Source of the DNA: Hoeflea sp. YIM 152468
GTDB lineage: Bacteria > Pseudomonadota > Alphaproteobacteria > Rhizobiales > Rhizobiaceae
Direction: 5' to 3'
Length of the DNA stretch: 64,000 bases
Assembly (NCBI RefSeq): GCF_029210485.1
Contig: NZ_JARGET010000011.1
Span: 124,001 to 188,000 of the forward strand
The translations under genes and the position numbers were made by a program. Positions 44,034 to 53,585 of the stretch are shown here, one piece after another. Position 1 is the stretch's first letter. Each line of letters starts with the position of its first letter. The notes beneath the pieces are model-generated. The model searched no databases, was not told the origin of the DNA, and worked only from the letters and a program-made list of their open reading frames with translations.

Positions 44034-47000
44034 TGGACACCGGTGCCCTCAAGAAATTCGCGCAGTCCGCGCGCAATCTGCTGATCGATCAGGTCGCGGC
44101 CAAGCTTGATCTGGTGCTCGATCAGGCCTCGGCCGCAAGGCGTGAGCACCCCAAGGCCGTCAGGGAGCTGGAAAATGCGATCCGCTCCAGCGATCGCAAG
44201 CAGGTGGTCGAGCAGGTAGCCTATACCTGGTTCAACCGCTTCACGGCGCTGCGCTTCATGGATGCCTGCGGCTACACCAATCCGCGCGTCGTCTCGCCGG
44301 CCGACGGCCAGACCCGGCCGGAAATCCTGTCGGAAGCGATGAGCGGCAGTGTCCCGGATGGGGCATCGCCGCAGATCGCCGCTTTGCTCAACGGCCGGTC
44401 GCCTTCGAACGATCCCCAGGCCGAGGCCTACCGCCTGTTGCTGGTCCATGTATGCAACCAGTGGCACGGGCCGATGCCGTTCATGTTCGAGGAGATCGAT
44501 GATTACACCGAACTCCTGATGCCCGAGGACCTGCTGTCCCAGACCTCTATCCTCGCCGAACTGCGCAAGGTCATGACCGAGGACGCCTGCCAGGATGTCG
44601 AGATCATCGGCTGGCTTTACCAATTCTATATCTCCGAGAAAAAGGATCAGGTCTTCGCCGGGCTGAAGAAGAACCAGAAGATCACGGCCGAGAACATCCC
44701 CGCCGCGACGCAGCTCTTCACCCCGCACTGGATCGTCCGCTACCTGGTGGAGAATTCGCTGGGGCGGCTGTGGCTGCTCAATCGCCCGCAGTCGAAGCTG
44801 GCTGAGCGGATGGACTACTACATCGCGCCCGAAGAGCCCGAGACGGACTTCCTGAAAATCACCAAGCCGGAAGAGATCCGCATCTGCGATCCCGCCGCCG
44901 GGTCGGGGCACATGCTGACCTATGCCTTTGACCTGCTCTACGCCATCTACGAGGAAGAGGGCTATGAGGCGACAGAAATTCCAGCGCTGATCCTGACGCA
45001 CAACCTCACCGGCATTGAGATCGACGATCGCGCCGGTGCACTGGCGGCCTTTGCGTTGACGATGAAGGCGGCGGCGAAGCTCGGGCGGCGGCGGTTCCTT
45101 CGGATGGAGGCAAAGCCTAACATCTGCGTGTTGCAGAACGTGGCCTTTACCGAGGCCGAGATGCAGGACGTGGCTGCCGTGGTGGGGCGCGACATGTTCA
45201 CGGATGAGCTGCGCGAGACGTGTGCGCAGTTCGAGCAGGCCAAGAACTTCGGCTCGCTGATCGTGCCGAAGCTGCGCGATCCGGCCGAGACGCTGCGCGT
45301 GGTGGAAGCGCGGGACTTCGGCGGTGACCTGCTGCTGAAGGAGGTGCAGGCGCGCGTCATGTCCGTTCTGCGCATGGCCGAGGCGCTGTCACCGAAGTAT
45401 CACGTGGTGGTGGCCAACCCGCCGTATATGGGTTCCGGCGGTATGAATGATCGCCTCAACGCTTTCGGTAGAGAGCAATTCTGCGATTCTCGTTCTGATC
45501 TATTCGCTATGTTCATGGAGCGATCCCTGATGCTTAGCCGAGCATCGGGGATCATTGCCATGATCAACATGCAGTCTTGGATGTTCCTCTCTTCATTTGA
45601 AAAGCTTCGGACAAAATTGCTCTCCAACTGCAGCATTCTGAACATGGCCCATTTGGGTGAGCGTGGGTTCGACTCAATAGGTGGTGCAGTTGTTTCCACT
45701 ACAGCTTTTTCAATTCTCAACTCTCGAAAACATCAACATGTTGGAGAGTACCTCCGGCTTGTAGATGGTCAGTCTGAAACCGAAAAGGCTCGACTTTTTT
45801 TTGAGGCCAAGAAGGGTGAGATATCCGAAAACCTTTTCCGCGTGCAGGATGAGCTGTTCAAACTCGTTCCAGGTCAAGCGATCGCTTATTGGCTCTCTCC
45901 TGAAATATTAAAGTTATTCAATAATGAAAAGCTTGGAGAGAAATTCGACGCCAAAGAGGGCGTTGGGACGCGAAATGACGAAGTTTTCATGAGGCTGCAA
46001 TGGGAAGTTTCCCGATCAAATGTCGGCAGGCATGCTCGCTGGATTCAATCTGACAAAGCAGGCGATGCCCGTCGATGGTATATGGGCTTCAACTTCCTCA
46101 TGGATTGGGAGGATGACGGCTTCAGTATTAAGAACTACCGGAACGAAGACGGCTCCCTTCGATCTCGACCGCAGAATACGCAATTCCTATTCCGGAGCGG
46201 CGTTACGTGGGCAAAAGTTAGTGCGGGAGCTCATGCATTCCGTTGGAGACCAGAAGGTTACGGCTTCAATGATGCAGCGCCAACTCTTTTTGGAGAGGAA
46301 GCGTTTTATGTTCTTGGGCAGCTTAACTCTGTGGTCATGAAGCCACTTCTTGCGGCAACAGGCAATACGATCAATATTTCTACTGGAACACTTGGGAGCC
46401 TGCCAATTCTTGACCAAAGCTTCCTAGACGAGCTGCTACAACGCAATTCCAAAAACCTTGTTAATTGTGCCAGATCCGACTGGGACGCCTACGAAACTTC
46501 CTGGGATTTCACCACGCTCCCGCTGCTCTCCCCCGCTCACCGGGCCGGGACGCTGGAGGCCACCTATGCCCGCCTGCGCGCCCACTGGCAGGGCATGACG
46601 GACGAGATGCAGCGGCTGGAGGAAGAGAACAACCGCATCTTTATCGACGCCTACGGCCTGCAAGACGAGCTGACCCCCGAGGTGCCGATCGAGGAGATTA
46701 CGCTGACCTGCAACCCCGCCTATCGCTATGGCGTGAAGGGTTCCGAGGCCGACCGCGAGGCCCGTCTGCGCGCCGACACCATGGCCGAGTTCCTCTCCTA
46801 TGCCGTGGGCTGCATGTTCGGGCGCTACAGCCTCGATGCGTCGGGCCTGATCCTCGCCAATCAGGGCGAGACGCTGGAGGACTACCTTGCCCGCATCCAA
46901 GTTGGAGATTCTGGGCCGACCTTCATGCCCGACGAAGACAACGTCATCCCCGTACTCGATGGCGACTGGTTCCCCGACGACATCACAGACCGCTTCCGCC

Positions 47001-47518
47001 TGTTCCTCGCCACCACGTTTGGCGCGGAGAAGCTGCAGGAAAACCTGCGCTTCATTGAGGAGGCGCTGGGCAAGGATGTCCGCAAATATTTCACCCGCGA
47101 TTTCTACAATGACCATGTCAGGCGCTACAAGAAACGCCCGATCTACTGGATGTTTTCGAGCCCCAAGGGCTCGTTCAATGCGCTGATCTACATGCACCGC
47201 TACCGCCCGGACACGGTCTCGGTGGTGCTCAACGACTATCTGCGCGAATTCATCACCAAGCTCGAAACCGAGCGCGCGCGGCTCGAACAACTGGCGGACG
47301 ATGCCAGCGCCAGCCAGAGCCAGCGGACCAAGGCGCTCAAGGATGTAACCGGCATCATCAAACAGATCGACGAGCTGACCGAATGGGAGCGCGAGGTGCT
47401 GTTTCCGCTCGCGCAGAAACAGCTTGAGATCGATCTCGATGACGGCGTGAAGGCCAATTATCCGCTGTTCGGCGATGCGCTGAAGCCGATCAAGGGGCTG
47501 GAGGCCAAGGATGAGTGA
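44033..47518 (+). CDS. pglX: BREX adenine-specific DNA methyltransferase PglX
   Basis: A 1,161-residue N6-adenine methyltransferase. The SAM-binding motif CDPAAGSGHML is near residues 284-294 and the catalytic motif NPPYMG at 462-467. It methylates one strand of a non-palindromic site to mark self DNA, and also takes part in blocking phage replication. From about 45430 to 46480 (residues 466-816) the DNA is clearly AT-richer with different codon choice, while both ends return to the GC-rich style of the operon. This covers the expected target-recognition region and suggests exchange by recombination. It overlaps pglZ by eight bases. Confidence 0.93.
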   Translation: MDTGALKKFAQSARNLLIDQVAAKLDLVLDQASAARREHPKAVRELENAIRSSDRKQVVEQVAYTWFNRFTALRFMDACGYTNPRVVSPADGQTRPEILSEAMSGSVPDGASPQIAALLNGRSPSNDPQAEAYRLLLVHVCNQWHGPMPFMFEEIDDYTELLMPEDLLSQTSILAELRKVMTEDACQDVEIIGWLYQFYISEKKDQVFAGLKKNQKITAENIPAATQLFTPHWIVRYLVENSLGRLWLLNRPQSKLAERMDYYIAPEEPETDFLKITKPEEIRICDPAAGSGHMLTYAFDLLYAIYEEEGYEATEIPALILTHNLTGIEIDDRAGALAAFALTMKAAAKLGRRRFLRMEAKPNICVLQNVAFTEAEMQDVAAVVGRDMFTDELRETCAQFEQAKNFGSLIVPKLRDPAETLRVVEARDFGGDLLLKEVQARVMSVLRMAEALSPKYHVVVANPPYMGSGGMNDRLNAFGREQFCDSRSDLFAMFMERSLMLSRASGIIAMINMQSWMFLSSFEKLRTKLLSNCSILNMAHLGERGFDSIGGAVVSTTAFSILNSRKHQHVGEYLRLVDGQSETEKARLFFEAKKGEISENLFRVQDELFKLVPGQAIAYWLSPEILKLFNNEKLGEKFDAKEGVGTRNDEVFMRLQWEVSRSNVGRHARWIQSDKAGDARRWYMGFNFLMDWEDDGFSIKNYRNEDGSLRSRPQNTQFLFRSGVTWAKVSAGAHAFRWRPEGYGFNDAAPTLFGEEAFYVLGQLNSVVMKPLLAATGNTINISTGTLGSLPILDQSFLDELLQRNSKNLVNCARSDWDAYETSWDFTTLPLLSPAHRAGTLEATYARLRAHWQGMTDEMQRLEEENNRIFIDAYGLQDELTPEVPIEEITLTCNPAYRYGVKGSEADREARLRADTMAEFLSYAVGCMFGRYSLDASGLILANQGETLEDYLARIQVGDSGPTFMPDEDNVIPVLDGDWFPDDITDRFRLFLATTFGAEKLQENLRFIEEALGKDVRKYFTRDFYNDHVRRYKKRPIYWMFSSPKGSFNALIYMHRYRPDTVSVVLNDYLREFITKLETERARLEQLADDASASQSQRTKALKDVTGIIKQIDELTEWEREVLFPLAQKQLEIDLDDGVKANYPLFGDALKPIKGLEAKDE

Positions 47519-50024
47519 CCGCATCACGGCGGGCCTCAAGCGCCTGTTCGAGGATCAAGGCCACCGCATTGTCTTCTGGTACGATGCCGACCGCGACCTA
47601 CGCGGCGAATTCGACGCGGTCGAGCTCGCCGGTGTCGAGAAGCTCGAAATCGCCAACAATGAGTTCGGCCTGAAATACCGCCTGCTGCGGCAGGAGCCGA
47701 AAACCCGCTTTCTGCTCTACAAGGAAGGGGCCGAACCAACGCCGGCCGACAACTGGCTGCTGGACGTGCAGCTAGCCAGCGCCGTGTTCAAGGCCGACCA
47801 GGCGGCAATCTGGGTGGCCGAACTCGGCATCCCCGCCAAATACGAGGCGGCGGTGCGCGAGCACCCGGACTTCTATCGCTCGCAGAAGCGGCTGGAGCGG
47901 CTCCGCGCCTTCGAACAGGACAAGCCGTCACGCTCGGAAAAGGATGTCCGCCGCAAGATGTTGGCGGTCTGTGCCGGTGCCGATGGCGATCTCGATACCG
48001 TGATCGAGGCGCTGCTCGGAGAGCTGGCGGACGGCCGGGATGAAAGCCTGCGGCTGATCGCCCGATCCGGTCTGATGGCTTTCTTCTGGAAAGAGGTAGA
48101 AACGGCATATGGGTATTCCGATGATCAGCCGGACTTCCAGGATTACGCCATAGCGCTGTTCGAGTCCGCCTATCACCGCGCCCTTGGTGATGAGGGCCGG
48201 CTGAACGCCGAGGCATCGCTGATGTTCCGGCGCTGGGCCAACAACAGGCATTGGTCCGGAGCCTTCGAGACGCTGTCGCAGCAGTATCAGGAGCTGTTGA
48301 AGATCGAGGACGATCTGCAGAAACGCGATTTCCGCGTTCTGATGCCCCATGATCATTTCGATGCGATGGACAGGCAGATCATCCGCTCGCTGGTCGAGGC
48401 GATGGCCACCCAGACGGTCAATGCCGGCGATGTGCTGCGCTGGGTGCGCGAGCGCCGCCAGAGCCACTGGTACAAGAGCTACGAGGACATCTACCAGGCG
48501 ATCGGATACGCCACCGAATTCCAGCAGGCGTTGGCGGAAGCCAACCTGACCATGAACAGCGTCAGCGAGGGCGTAAAGCGCTATGCCGCCAGCTGGTACA
48601 AGCTCGACCAGCTCTATCGCAAATTCATCCATCATATGCTCAAGAGCGGCCAAGCCGGACTTCTCAGGCCGCTCTACGAGTCGGTGGAGAAGCGCTACAC
48701 GACGAACTTCGTCCTCGCCGTCAACGATGCCTGGCAGGATCAGGTCAACCGGCTGGAAGATTGGGAGATACCCGGCTATGTGCCGCAGCGAAGCTTCTAT
48801 CGTGAGCACGCCTCCGAATTCCGCCGCAAGGACCAGAAGGTCGTCGTCATCATCTCGGATGCGCTGCGCTATGAAGTGGCCGAGGAATGCCTGCGCAAGA
48901 TTCGCGAACTGAACCGCTTCGATGCGGACCTCAAGCCGATGATCGCGTCGCTGCCGAGCTACACCCAGCTCGGCATGGCTTCACTGCTGCCCAACAGCGA
49001 TCTGTCGTTCAAGGCGGATGGCAGCGACGGCATTCTTTCGGGCGGCGAAAGCACCCAGGGTCTGCCCGCGCGGGAAAAAATTCTGGCCGCGGGACGGGCC
49101 GGCGACCGCGCCAAGGCGATGCGTGCGGAAGAGGCCATGAACATGGCTGTCTCGGAAGGCAAGGAGCTCTTTCGCGATCATGACATCATCTACATCTATC
49201 ACAACCAGATCGATGCTGCCGGCGACAAGGTCGCCACCGAAGGCAATCTATGCCGAGCCGTCGAGGATGCGATCGACGATCTGGTCAAGCTGGTCCGCAA
49301 GCTGACCTCGGCCAATGTGACCAATATCCTGATCACCGCCGATCACGGCTTCCTCTACCAGCATCAGGCGCTGGACGAGAGCGACTTTGCGCTCGCCGAT
49401 CCGCAGGGCGACGAAATCCTTTCACGCAACCGCCGTTTCGTTCTCGGACGTGGCCTGAAGCCAACGGCGGGCATGAAGAAGTTTACATCCGCCCAACTGG
49501 GTCTGAGCGGAGATGTCGAGGTGCTGATCCCCAACTCGATCAACCGGCTCAGGCGTCAGGGATCCGGCAGCCGCTATGTGCATGGCGGCGCGTCATTGCA
49601 GGAGATCGTCATCCCTGTTCTGCGTGTGGGCAAACAACGCACCGCTGACATCAGCCAGGTGAGTGTTCAGATCATCGCTCCAGGCAAAAACCTGATCACG
49701 TCGGGCCAGATTGCCGTTTCGCTCTATCAGGTCGAGCCCGTATCGGAGAAGATGCAGGGGCGGGTGCTTCTTGCCGGGTTATATGCGGAGGATGGCACCG
49801 CGATTTCGGACGAGCACGAGCTGACTTTCGATTTCCGCTCGGAGAATGCCCGCGAACGGGAAATGCCGCGCAGTTTCCTGCTGAACCGGGCCGCGGATGG
49901 GTATAATGGCAAGACGGTGTATCTGAAGCTGCGTGAGCGCGTTGGCAAAACGACCCGATTCCAGGACTATGCCAGCCACCCGTTCCAGCTGAAGCGGAAC
50001 ACGAGCATCGATTTGGATTTCTGA
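47511..50024 (+). CDS. pglZ: BREX alkaline-phosphatase-superfamily protein PglZ
   Basis: An 837-residue protein with the PglZ domain. VVVIISDALRYEVAEE (around residue 447) holds the first metal-binding aspartate and NILITADHGFLY (around 605-616) the second metal site. The N-terminal part (FWYDADRDLRGEF) and the long helical middle are typical of type 1 PglZ. PglZ is needed for both methylation and defence in known systems. It is translationally coupled to pglX and lies seven bases before brxL. Confidence 0.93.
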   Translation: MSDRITAGLKRLFEDQGHRIVFWYDADRDLRGEFDAVELAGVEKLEIANNEFGLKYRLLRQEPKTRFLLYKEGAEPTPADNWLLDVQLASAVFKADQAAIWVAELGIPAKYEAAVREHPDFYRSQKRLERLRAFEQDKPSRSEKDVRRKMLAVCAGADGDLDTVIEALLGELADGRDESLRLIARSGLMAFFWKEVETAYGYSDDQPDFQDYAIALFESAYHRALGDEGRLNAEASLMFRRWANNRHWSGAFETLSQQYQELLKIEDDLQKRDFRVLMPHDHFDAMDRQIIRSLVEAMATQTVNAGDVLRWVRERRQSHWYKSYEDIYQAIGYATEFQQALAEANLTMNSVSEGVKRYAASWYKLDQLYRKFIHHMLKSGQAGLLRPLYESVEKRYTTNFVLAVNDAWQDQVNRLEDWEIPGYVPQRSFYREHASEFRRKDQKVVVIISDALRYEVAEECLRKIRELNRFDADLKPMIASLPSYTQLGMASLLPNSDLSFKADGSDGILSGGESTQGLPAREKILAAGRAGDRAKAMRAEEAMNMAVSEGKELFRDHDIIYIYHNQIDAAGDKVATEGNLCRAVEDAIDDLVKLVRKLTSANVTNILITADHGFLYQHQALDESDFALADPQGDEILSRNRRFVLGRGLKPTAGMKKFTSAQLGLSGDVEVLIPNSINRLRRQGSGSRYVHGGASLQEIVIPVLRVGKQRTADISQVSVQIIAPGKNLITSGQIAVSLYQVEPVSEKMQGRVLLAGLYAEDGTAISDEHELTFDFRSENAREREMPRSFLLNRAADGYNGKTVYLKLRERVGKTTRFQDYASHPFQLKRNTSIDLDF

Positions 50025-50031
50025 GGACCAC

Positions 50032-52098
50032 ATGAGCACACTGGACGCCAAGATCAACGAACACTTCGCCGGCTATGTCGTTCGCAAGGACCTCGTGAAA
50101 GCCGTCAAGGGCAATGCCATCGTGCCGACCTATGTGCTCGAATATCTCCTCGGTCAGTATTGCGCGACCGATGACGAGGCTTCTATTGCGACCGGCATCG
50201 AGACCGTCAAGGACATCCTTGGCAAGCATTATGTCCACCGCAGCGAAGCACGATTGGTGCAATCGAGGATCAGGGAGCAGGGGCGTTACAAGGTCATCGA
50301 CCAGGTCAGCGTTGCGCTGAACGAGAAGACGGACAGCTATGAAGCCACGTTCGACAATCTCGGCATCAAGAAGGTTGCGGTCGACAGCGGTACGGTGAAG
50401 GCCCACCCGAAGCTTCTGGTGACCGGTGTCTGGTGCATCGCGGATGTCCAGTACGAGTTTACGGAAGATGCCCGGAACTCGCCCTGGATTCTCGAAAGCA
50501 TCAAGCCGATCCAGGTCGCCCGGGTGGACTTCGACAGCTATCTCGCCGCTCGCGATGCCTTCACCACCGAAGAGTGGATTGATCTCCTGATGCAGAGTAT
50601 CGGGTTTGAGCCCAGCGTGTTCGGCCGACGCAGCAAGCTCCTGCAACTCATGCGCCTCATCCCCTTTGTCGAGCGGAACTACAACATCATCGAGCTCGGC
50701 CCAAAGGGTACCGGGAAGTCGCACATCTATTCCGAATTCTCGCCCCACGGCCAGCTGATCTCGGGCGGTGAAGTCTCGGTGCCGAAACTGTTCGTAAACA
50801 ATTCGAATGGGCGGATCGGCCTCGTCGGGTTCTGGGATGTTGTTGCCTTTGACGAGTTTGCCGGCCGCGAAAAGACCGCCAATAAGGCGCTCGTCGACAT
50901 CATGAAAAACTACATGGCGAACAAGAGTTTTTCACGCGGCGTCAACCCGATGGGCGCGGAAGCCAGCTTTGCATTTGTCGGCAACACGGATCACAACGTT
51001 CCCTACATGCTGAAGAACAGCGATCTCTTCGAAGCGCTGCCATCGCAGTTCCATGACAGCGCCTTCATCGACCGGCTGCATGCCTATCTGCCGGGTTGGG
51101 AAATCGATGTCATCCGCAGCGAGATGTTCACATCCGGCTATGGCTTCATCGTCGACTACCTCGCCGAAATCCTCCGCCATCTTCGGTCACAGGACTTCTC
51201 CCATCGACCCGATCAATATTTCACAATCAGCAACAAGATATCCACGCGTGACCGCGACGCCGTTTACAAAACCATGTCCGGCTTGCTGAAGATCATTTTC
51301 CCGAATGGTGGCGAGACCGAGCAGGAAGTTGAAGAGCTACTCAAGATCGCAATGGAAAGCCGCAAGCGGGTCAAGGATCAGCTGTTTCGGATCGATAGCA
51401 CCTATCCGCCGGTCGATTTCCATTTCGTGGCGGCCGACGGGCGGAAACTGTCCATCGCGACGGTCGAAGAAGAGGAATTCCCGCAATTTTACCATCAAGG
51501 GCGCGAGGCCGTGCCTGGTGAAGATAGTGGAAGCGATGAGACCACTGAGCAAACAGAGGATCAACCGGTTGCTACCCTACCGACCTTTCCCGAGCCCAAG
51601 GCCGCTCGTCCGAGGGAAGGCCATGTCGTCTTCGCTGAAAACCGAAAAGGGATTAGCTATGACAAGCTGTTCGGCCCCTATCTCGATGGCGCAAAACGGA
51701 TCGTCGTAACCGATCCATACATCCGGATCTTCTATCAGATCAGAAACATGATGGAACTGGTGGAGATGGTCATCCGCCGCAAGCCGCCCGAGGATCAGGT
51801 ATCGATCCATCTCGTCACCGGCCCGGATGATGGCAATATCGAGACCCAGCGTGAGCTACTGGATTCGATTGCCGAGGCCTGCACCGGGACCGGTGTTGAC
51901 TTCACCTGGGCTTTTGATGCCTCAGGGGGAGCCCATGCTCGCGACATCACGGCAGACACAGGATGGAAAATCGTACTGGATCGGGGTCTCGATATTTTCC
52001 AGCCACCGATGCGCAAGGCCAACGGTTTCTCGCTTGGCGATCGTCTTCAAGAACACCGGATGATCAAGGGGTTTTATGTGACCTACATCCGGTCTTGA
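50032..52098 (+). CDS. brxL: BREX Lon-like AAA protein BrxL
   Basis: A 688-residue protein, the last gene of the BREX operon. The N-terminal BrxL domain (NEHFAGYVVRKDLVKAVKG) is followed by an AAA core with Walker A GPKGTGKSH (223-231) and Walker B DVVAFDEFAG. Then come FVGNTDHNVPYM and a C-terminal MIT_C-like domain (AKRIVVTDPYIRIFYQIRNM, HARDITADTGWKIVLDRGLD), making the long form. BrxL forms DNA-binding hexamer/dodecamer rings in studied systems and is needed for defence but not methylation. Confidence 0.93.
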   Translation: MSTLDAKINEHFAGYVVRKDLVKAVKGNAIVPTYVLEYLLGQYCATDDEASIATGIETVKDILGKHYVHRSEARLVQSRIREQGRYKVIDQVSVALNEKTDSYEATFDNLGIKKVAVDSGTVKAHPKLLVTGVWCIADVQYEFTEDARNSPWILESIKPIQVARVDFDSYLAARDAFTTEEWIDLLMQSIGFEPSVFGRRSKLLQLMRLIPFVERNYNIIELGPKGTGKSHIYSEFSPHGQLISGGEVSVPKLFVNNSNGRIGLVGFWDVVAFDEFAGREKTANKALVDIMKNYMANKSFSRGVNPMGAEASFAFVGNTDHNVPYMLKNSDLFEALPSQFHDSAFIDRLHAYLPGWEIDVIRSEMFTSGYGFIVDYLAEILRHLRSQDFSHRPDQYFTISNKISTRDRDAVYKTMSGLLKIIFPNGGETEQEVEELLKIAMESRKRVKDQLFRIDSTYPPVDFHFVAADGRKLSIATVEEEEFPQFYHQGREAVPGEDSGSDETTEQTEDQPVATLPTFPEPKAARPREGHVVFAENRKGISYDKLFGPYLDGAKRIVVTDPYIRIFYQIRNMMELVEMVIRRKPPEDQVSIHLVTGPDDGNIETQRELLDSIAEACTGTGVDFTWAFDASGGAHARDITADTGWKIVLDRGLDIFQPPMRKANGFSLGDRLQEHRMIKGFYVTYIRS

Positions 52099-53404
52099 AA
52101 GTCGGGAAATATGGTCGAGCTTGACGGTTTCTGTCCCTCGTAGAGCTCCTCTCCGCTTGGCGAGCAAGTAATCGGTAGTTTGAGATGGTCGATGGCAGCG
52201 ATTTCTATCGTCGCGCCGAACTTCGAGTATACGCAAAATATTATATTTCTTGGTGACCATTTCGGCCGCCCCTGACAGTTTTGCAACATATTGGTGCAAC
52301 CGTCGCAGGGGAAATGACACCTATGAGCTATTCCATACATCGTGGTCTGTTGTGTGGTTGTCCTCGCTGCTGCGCGCCGGTCTGATGAGCAACTGGTCCC
52401 GCAGGCACCCTACGGGGGAAGGCCTCTGGCACAAGGCGCATGCCAATATGGTTGGGCCGAACCTGCTGCGGCAGGCCACGTTGTCCCCGAATGCCGGGAC
52501 TGATGAGAAGCTGCCGAACCGGGATCCGCTGGCAGCACTTGGCCAGGTGCTGATCACTCGAGCCGGGGATCAGGTCAAGCGCATCGTCGGACCGCTTCCC
52601 GAACCGCTGGCCAGCACAGCACCTGACCCCGGCCCAGCAAGCGGTGTCTTGGGGCAGGACCTTGCGGGTGCGCTCGAATGGCGGGAACAGCTGGTCAAGA
52701 GACTACGGGACCGATTATTCTGATCGTGGACTAGGCCGAGCAGATCGAGGCGCTGGCCCGGAAGCAGGCGCGCGATCTGGCCGAGCGGAAGAACCTTCCC
52801 GATGTCCAACCAAGACTTACACATGAATGGTCACGGTTTACCGGTTTGCTGTGCTGCTGTCAGGCCAGCTTGATCCGGGACTGGTTCCGGATGAACTTCT
52901 CGCGCGCGCCGAGCTGTTGAACCAGCGCCATCCGGTTCGGTTGATCCTGGGAGTACACCGTAATAGCACACTCGATCTGTAGCCAGTGCGAACGGATCGA
53001 CCAGCTTCGGTCACGATTGAGCCGATTGCCGATGAGGCACGGTTGTGGGATCGACCCCCTATGCTCAACCAGATGGTGACCGAGGCCGCGGAGATCGCGG
53101 ATGAGAGCCAAAGCCTTCACAAAGTTGAGCGCGCGCCCAGACAAATCGTCTTGTGTCTTGCATCGGTGCTGCCGTAACTCGTGGTTGCCTTGCAACGCCT
53201 GCTGATGCGTTGGCGGAAACCTGCCATATAATCCAGATGATCAGAACGGCAATCCGACCCGATTCCGAGGCCTTCAAGCGCTATAGCTGTGAAATCCCAG
53301 TCGGCAGCGTGATAATCTCTATCGGCACGCTGAAGTGCACACAAAAGCACACACCGTCACAAGACAGGAAAAAATATCAATATCTATCAAATATTTGACA
53401 ACGA
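52099..53404. other. Island right end: about 1.3 kb without a recognised gene, probably decayed
   Basis: Several frames look like broken protein pieces: 52250-52723 (157 codons) contains KLPNRDPLAALGQVLITRAG; 52735-52830 resembles EQIEALARKQARDLAERK; 52840-53180 gives VPDELLARAELLNQRHPVRL and IADEARLWDRPPMLNQ in one frame with stops. None joins into a known domain. These are most likely remnants of one or more former genes. A probable integrase arm site lies at 53334-53354 near the end. Confidence 0.5.
53334..53354. promoter_or_regulatory. Probable integrase arm-type binding site, right
   Basis: agtgcacacaaaagcacaca plus one base, a near-copy of 19355-19375, located 50 bases inside the right attachment core. 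Confidence 0.55.
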
Positions 53405-53421
53405 AAGTGGCGGAGAGGAAG
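53405..53421. repeat. Right attachment core (att), within the tRNA-Ser 3' end
   Basis: aagtggcggagaggaag, identical to 19209-19225. It covers the CCA end, the discriminator base, the 3' acceptor strand and the first bases of the T stem of tRNA-Ser(GCU). Confidence 0.85.
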
Positions 53422-53497
53422 GGATTCGAACCCTCGATACCGTTCCCGGTATACTCCCTTAGCAGGGGAGCGCCTTCGACCACTCGGCCACCTCTCC
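53408..53497 (-). tRNA. tRNA-Ser (anticodon GCU)
   Basis: A 90-nt type II tRNA. The acceptor stem GGAGAGG pairs with CCTCTCC, the discriminator is G, and CCA is encoded (53408-53410). The anticodon stem-loop is CTCCC-CTGCTAA-GGGAG with anticodon GCT at 53461-53463 (complement). A long variable arm (TATACCGGGAACGGTA) and TTCGAAT in the T loop confirm tRNA-Ser. Its 3' end faces the genomic island and serves as the attachment site, and the gene remains intact. Confidence 0.96.
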
Positions 53498-53585
53498 GTT
53501 GGCAGTCTGTTACCTTAGCGCGGCGGTGTAATCAACCGGAAATACGGCCCGGGACGAACACTGCGGCCAGGTTCTGCAGGGTTGC

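Larger units (their letters stand above)
19209..53421. mobile_element. Integrated genomic island of about 34 kb at tRNA-Ser(GCU), carrying a catabolic module and a BREX module
   Basis: The ends are identical 17-base cores: aagtggcggagaggaag at 19209-19225 and 53405-53421. The right copy is the 3' end of an intact tRNA-Ser gene; the left copy is only the tRNA 3' end, as expected after site-specific integration. A P4-type integrase lies just inside the left end, followed by an excisionase-like gene and a RepA-like ATPase. Inside are a dead IS66 element, a proline-racemase-type catabolic operon and a BREX operon. No conjugation genes are visible, so transfer would need a helper or homologous recombination (inference). 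Confidence 0.85.

Noticed and set aside
41451-45001. Several minus-strand open frames opposite brxC and pglX
   Set aside because: They are shadows of long, well-matched BREX genes in GC-rich DNA and contain no domains.
19209-53421. The island as a conjugative element (ICE)
   Set aside because: No relaxase, coupling protein or type IV secretion genes are visible in the 34 kb; only integration, replication-type and cargo genes.
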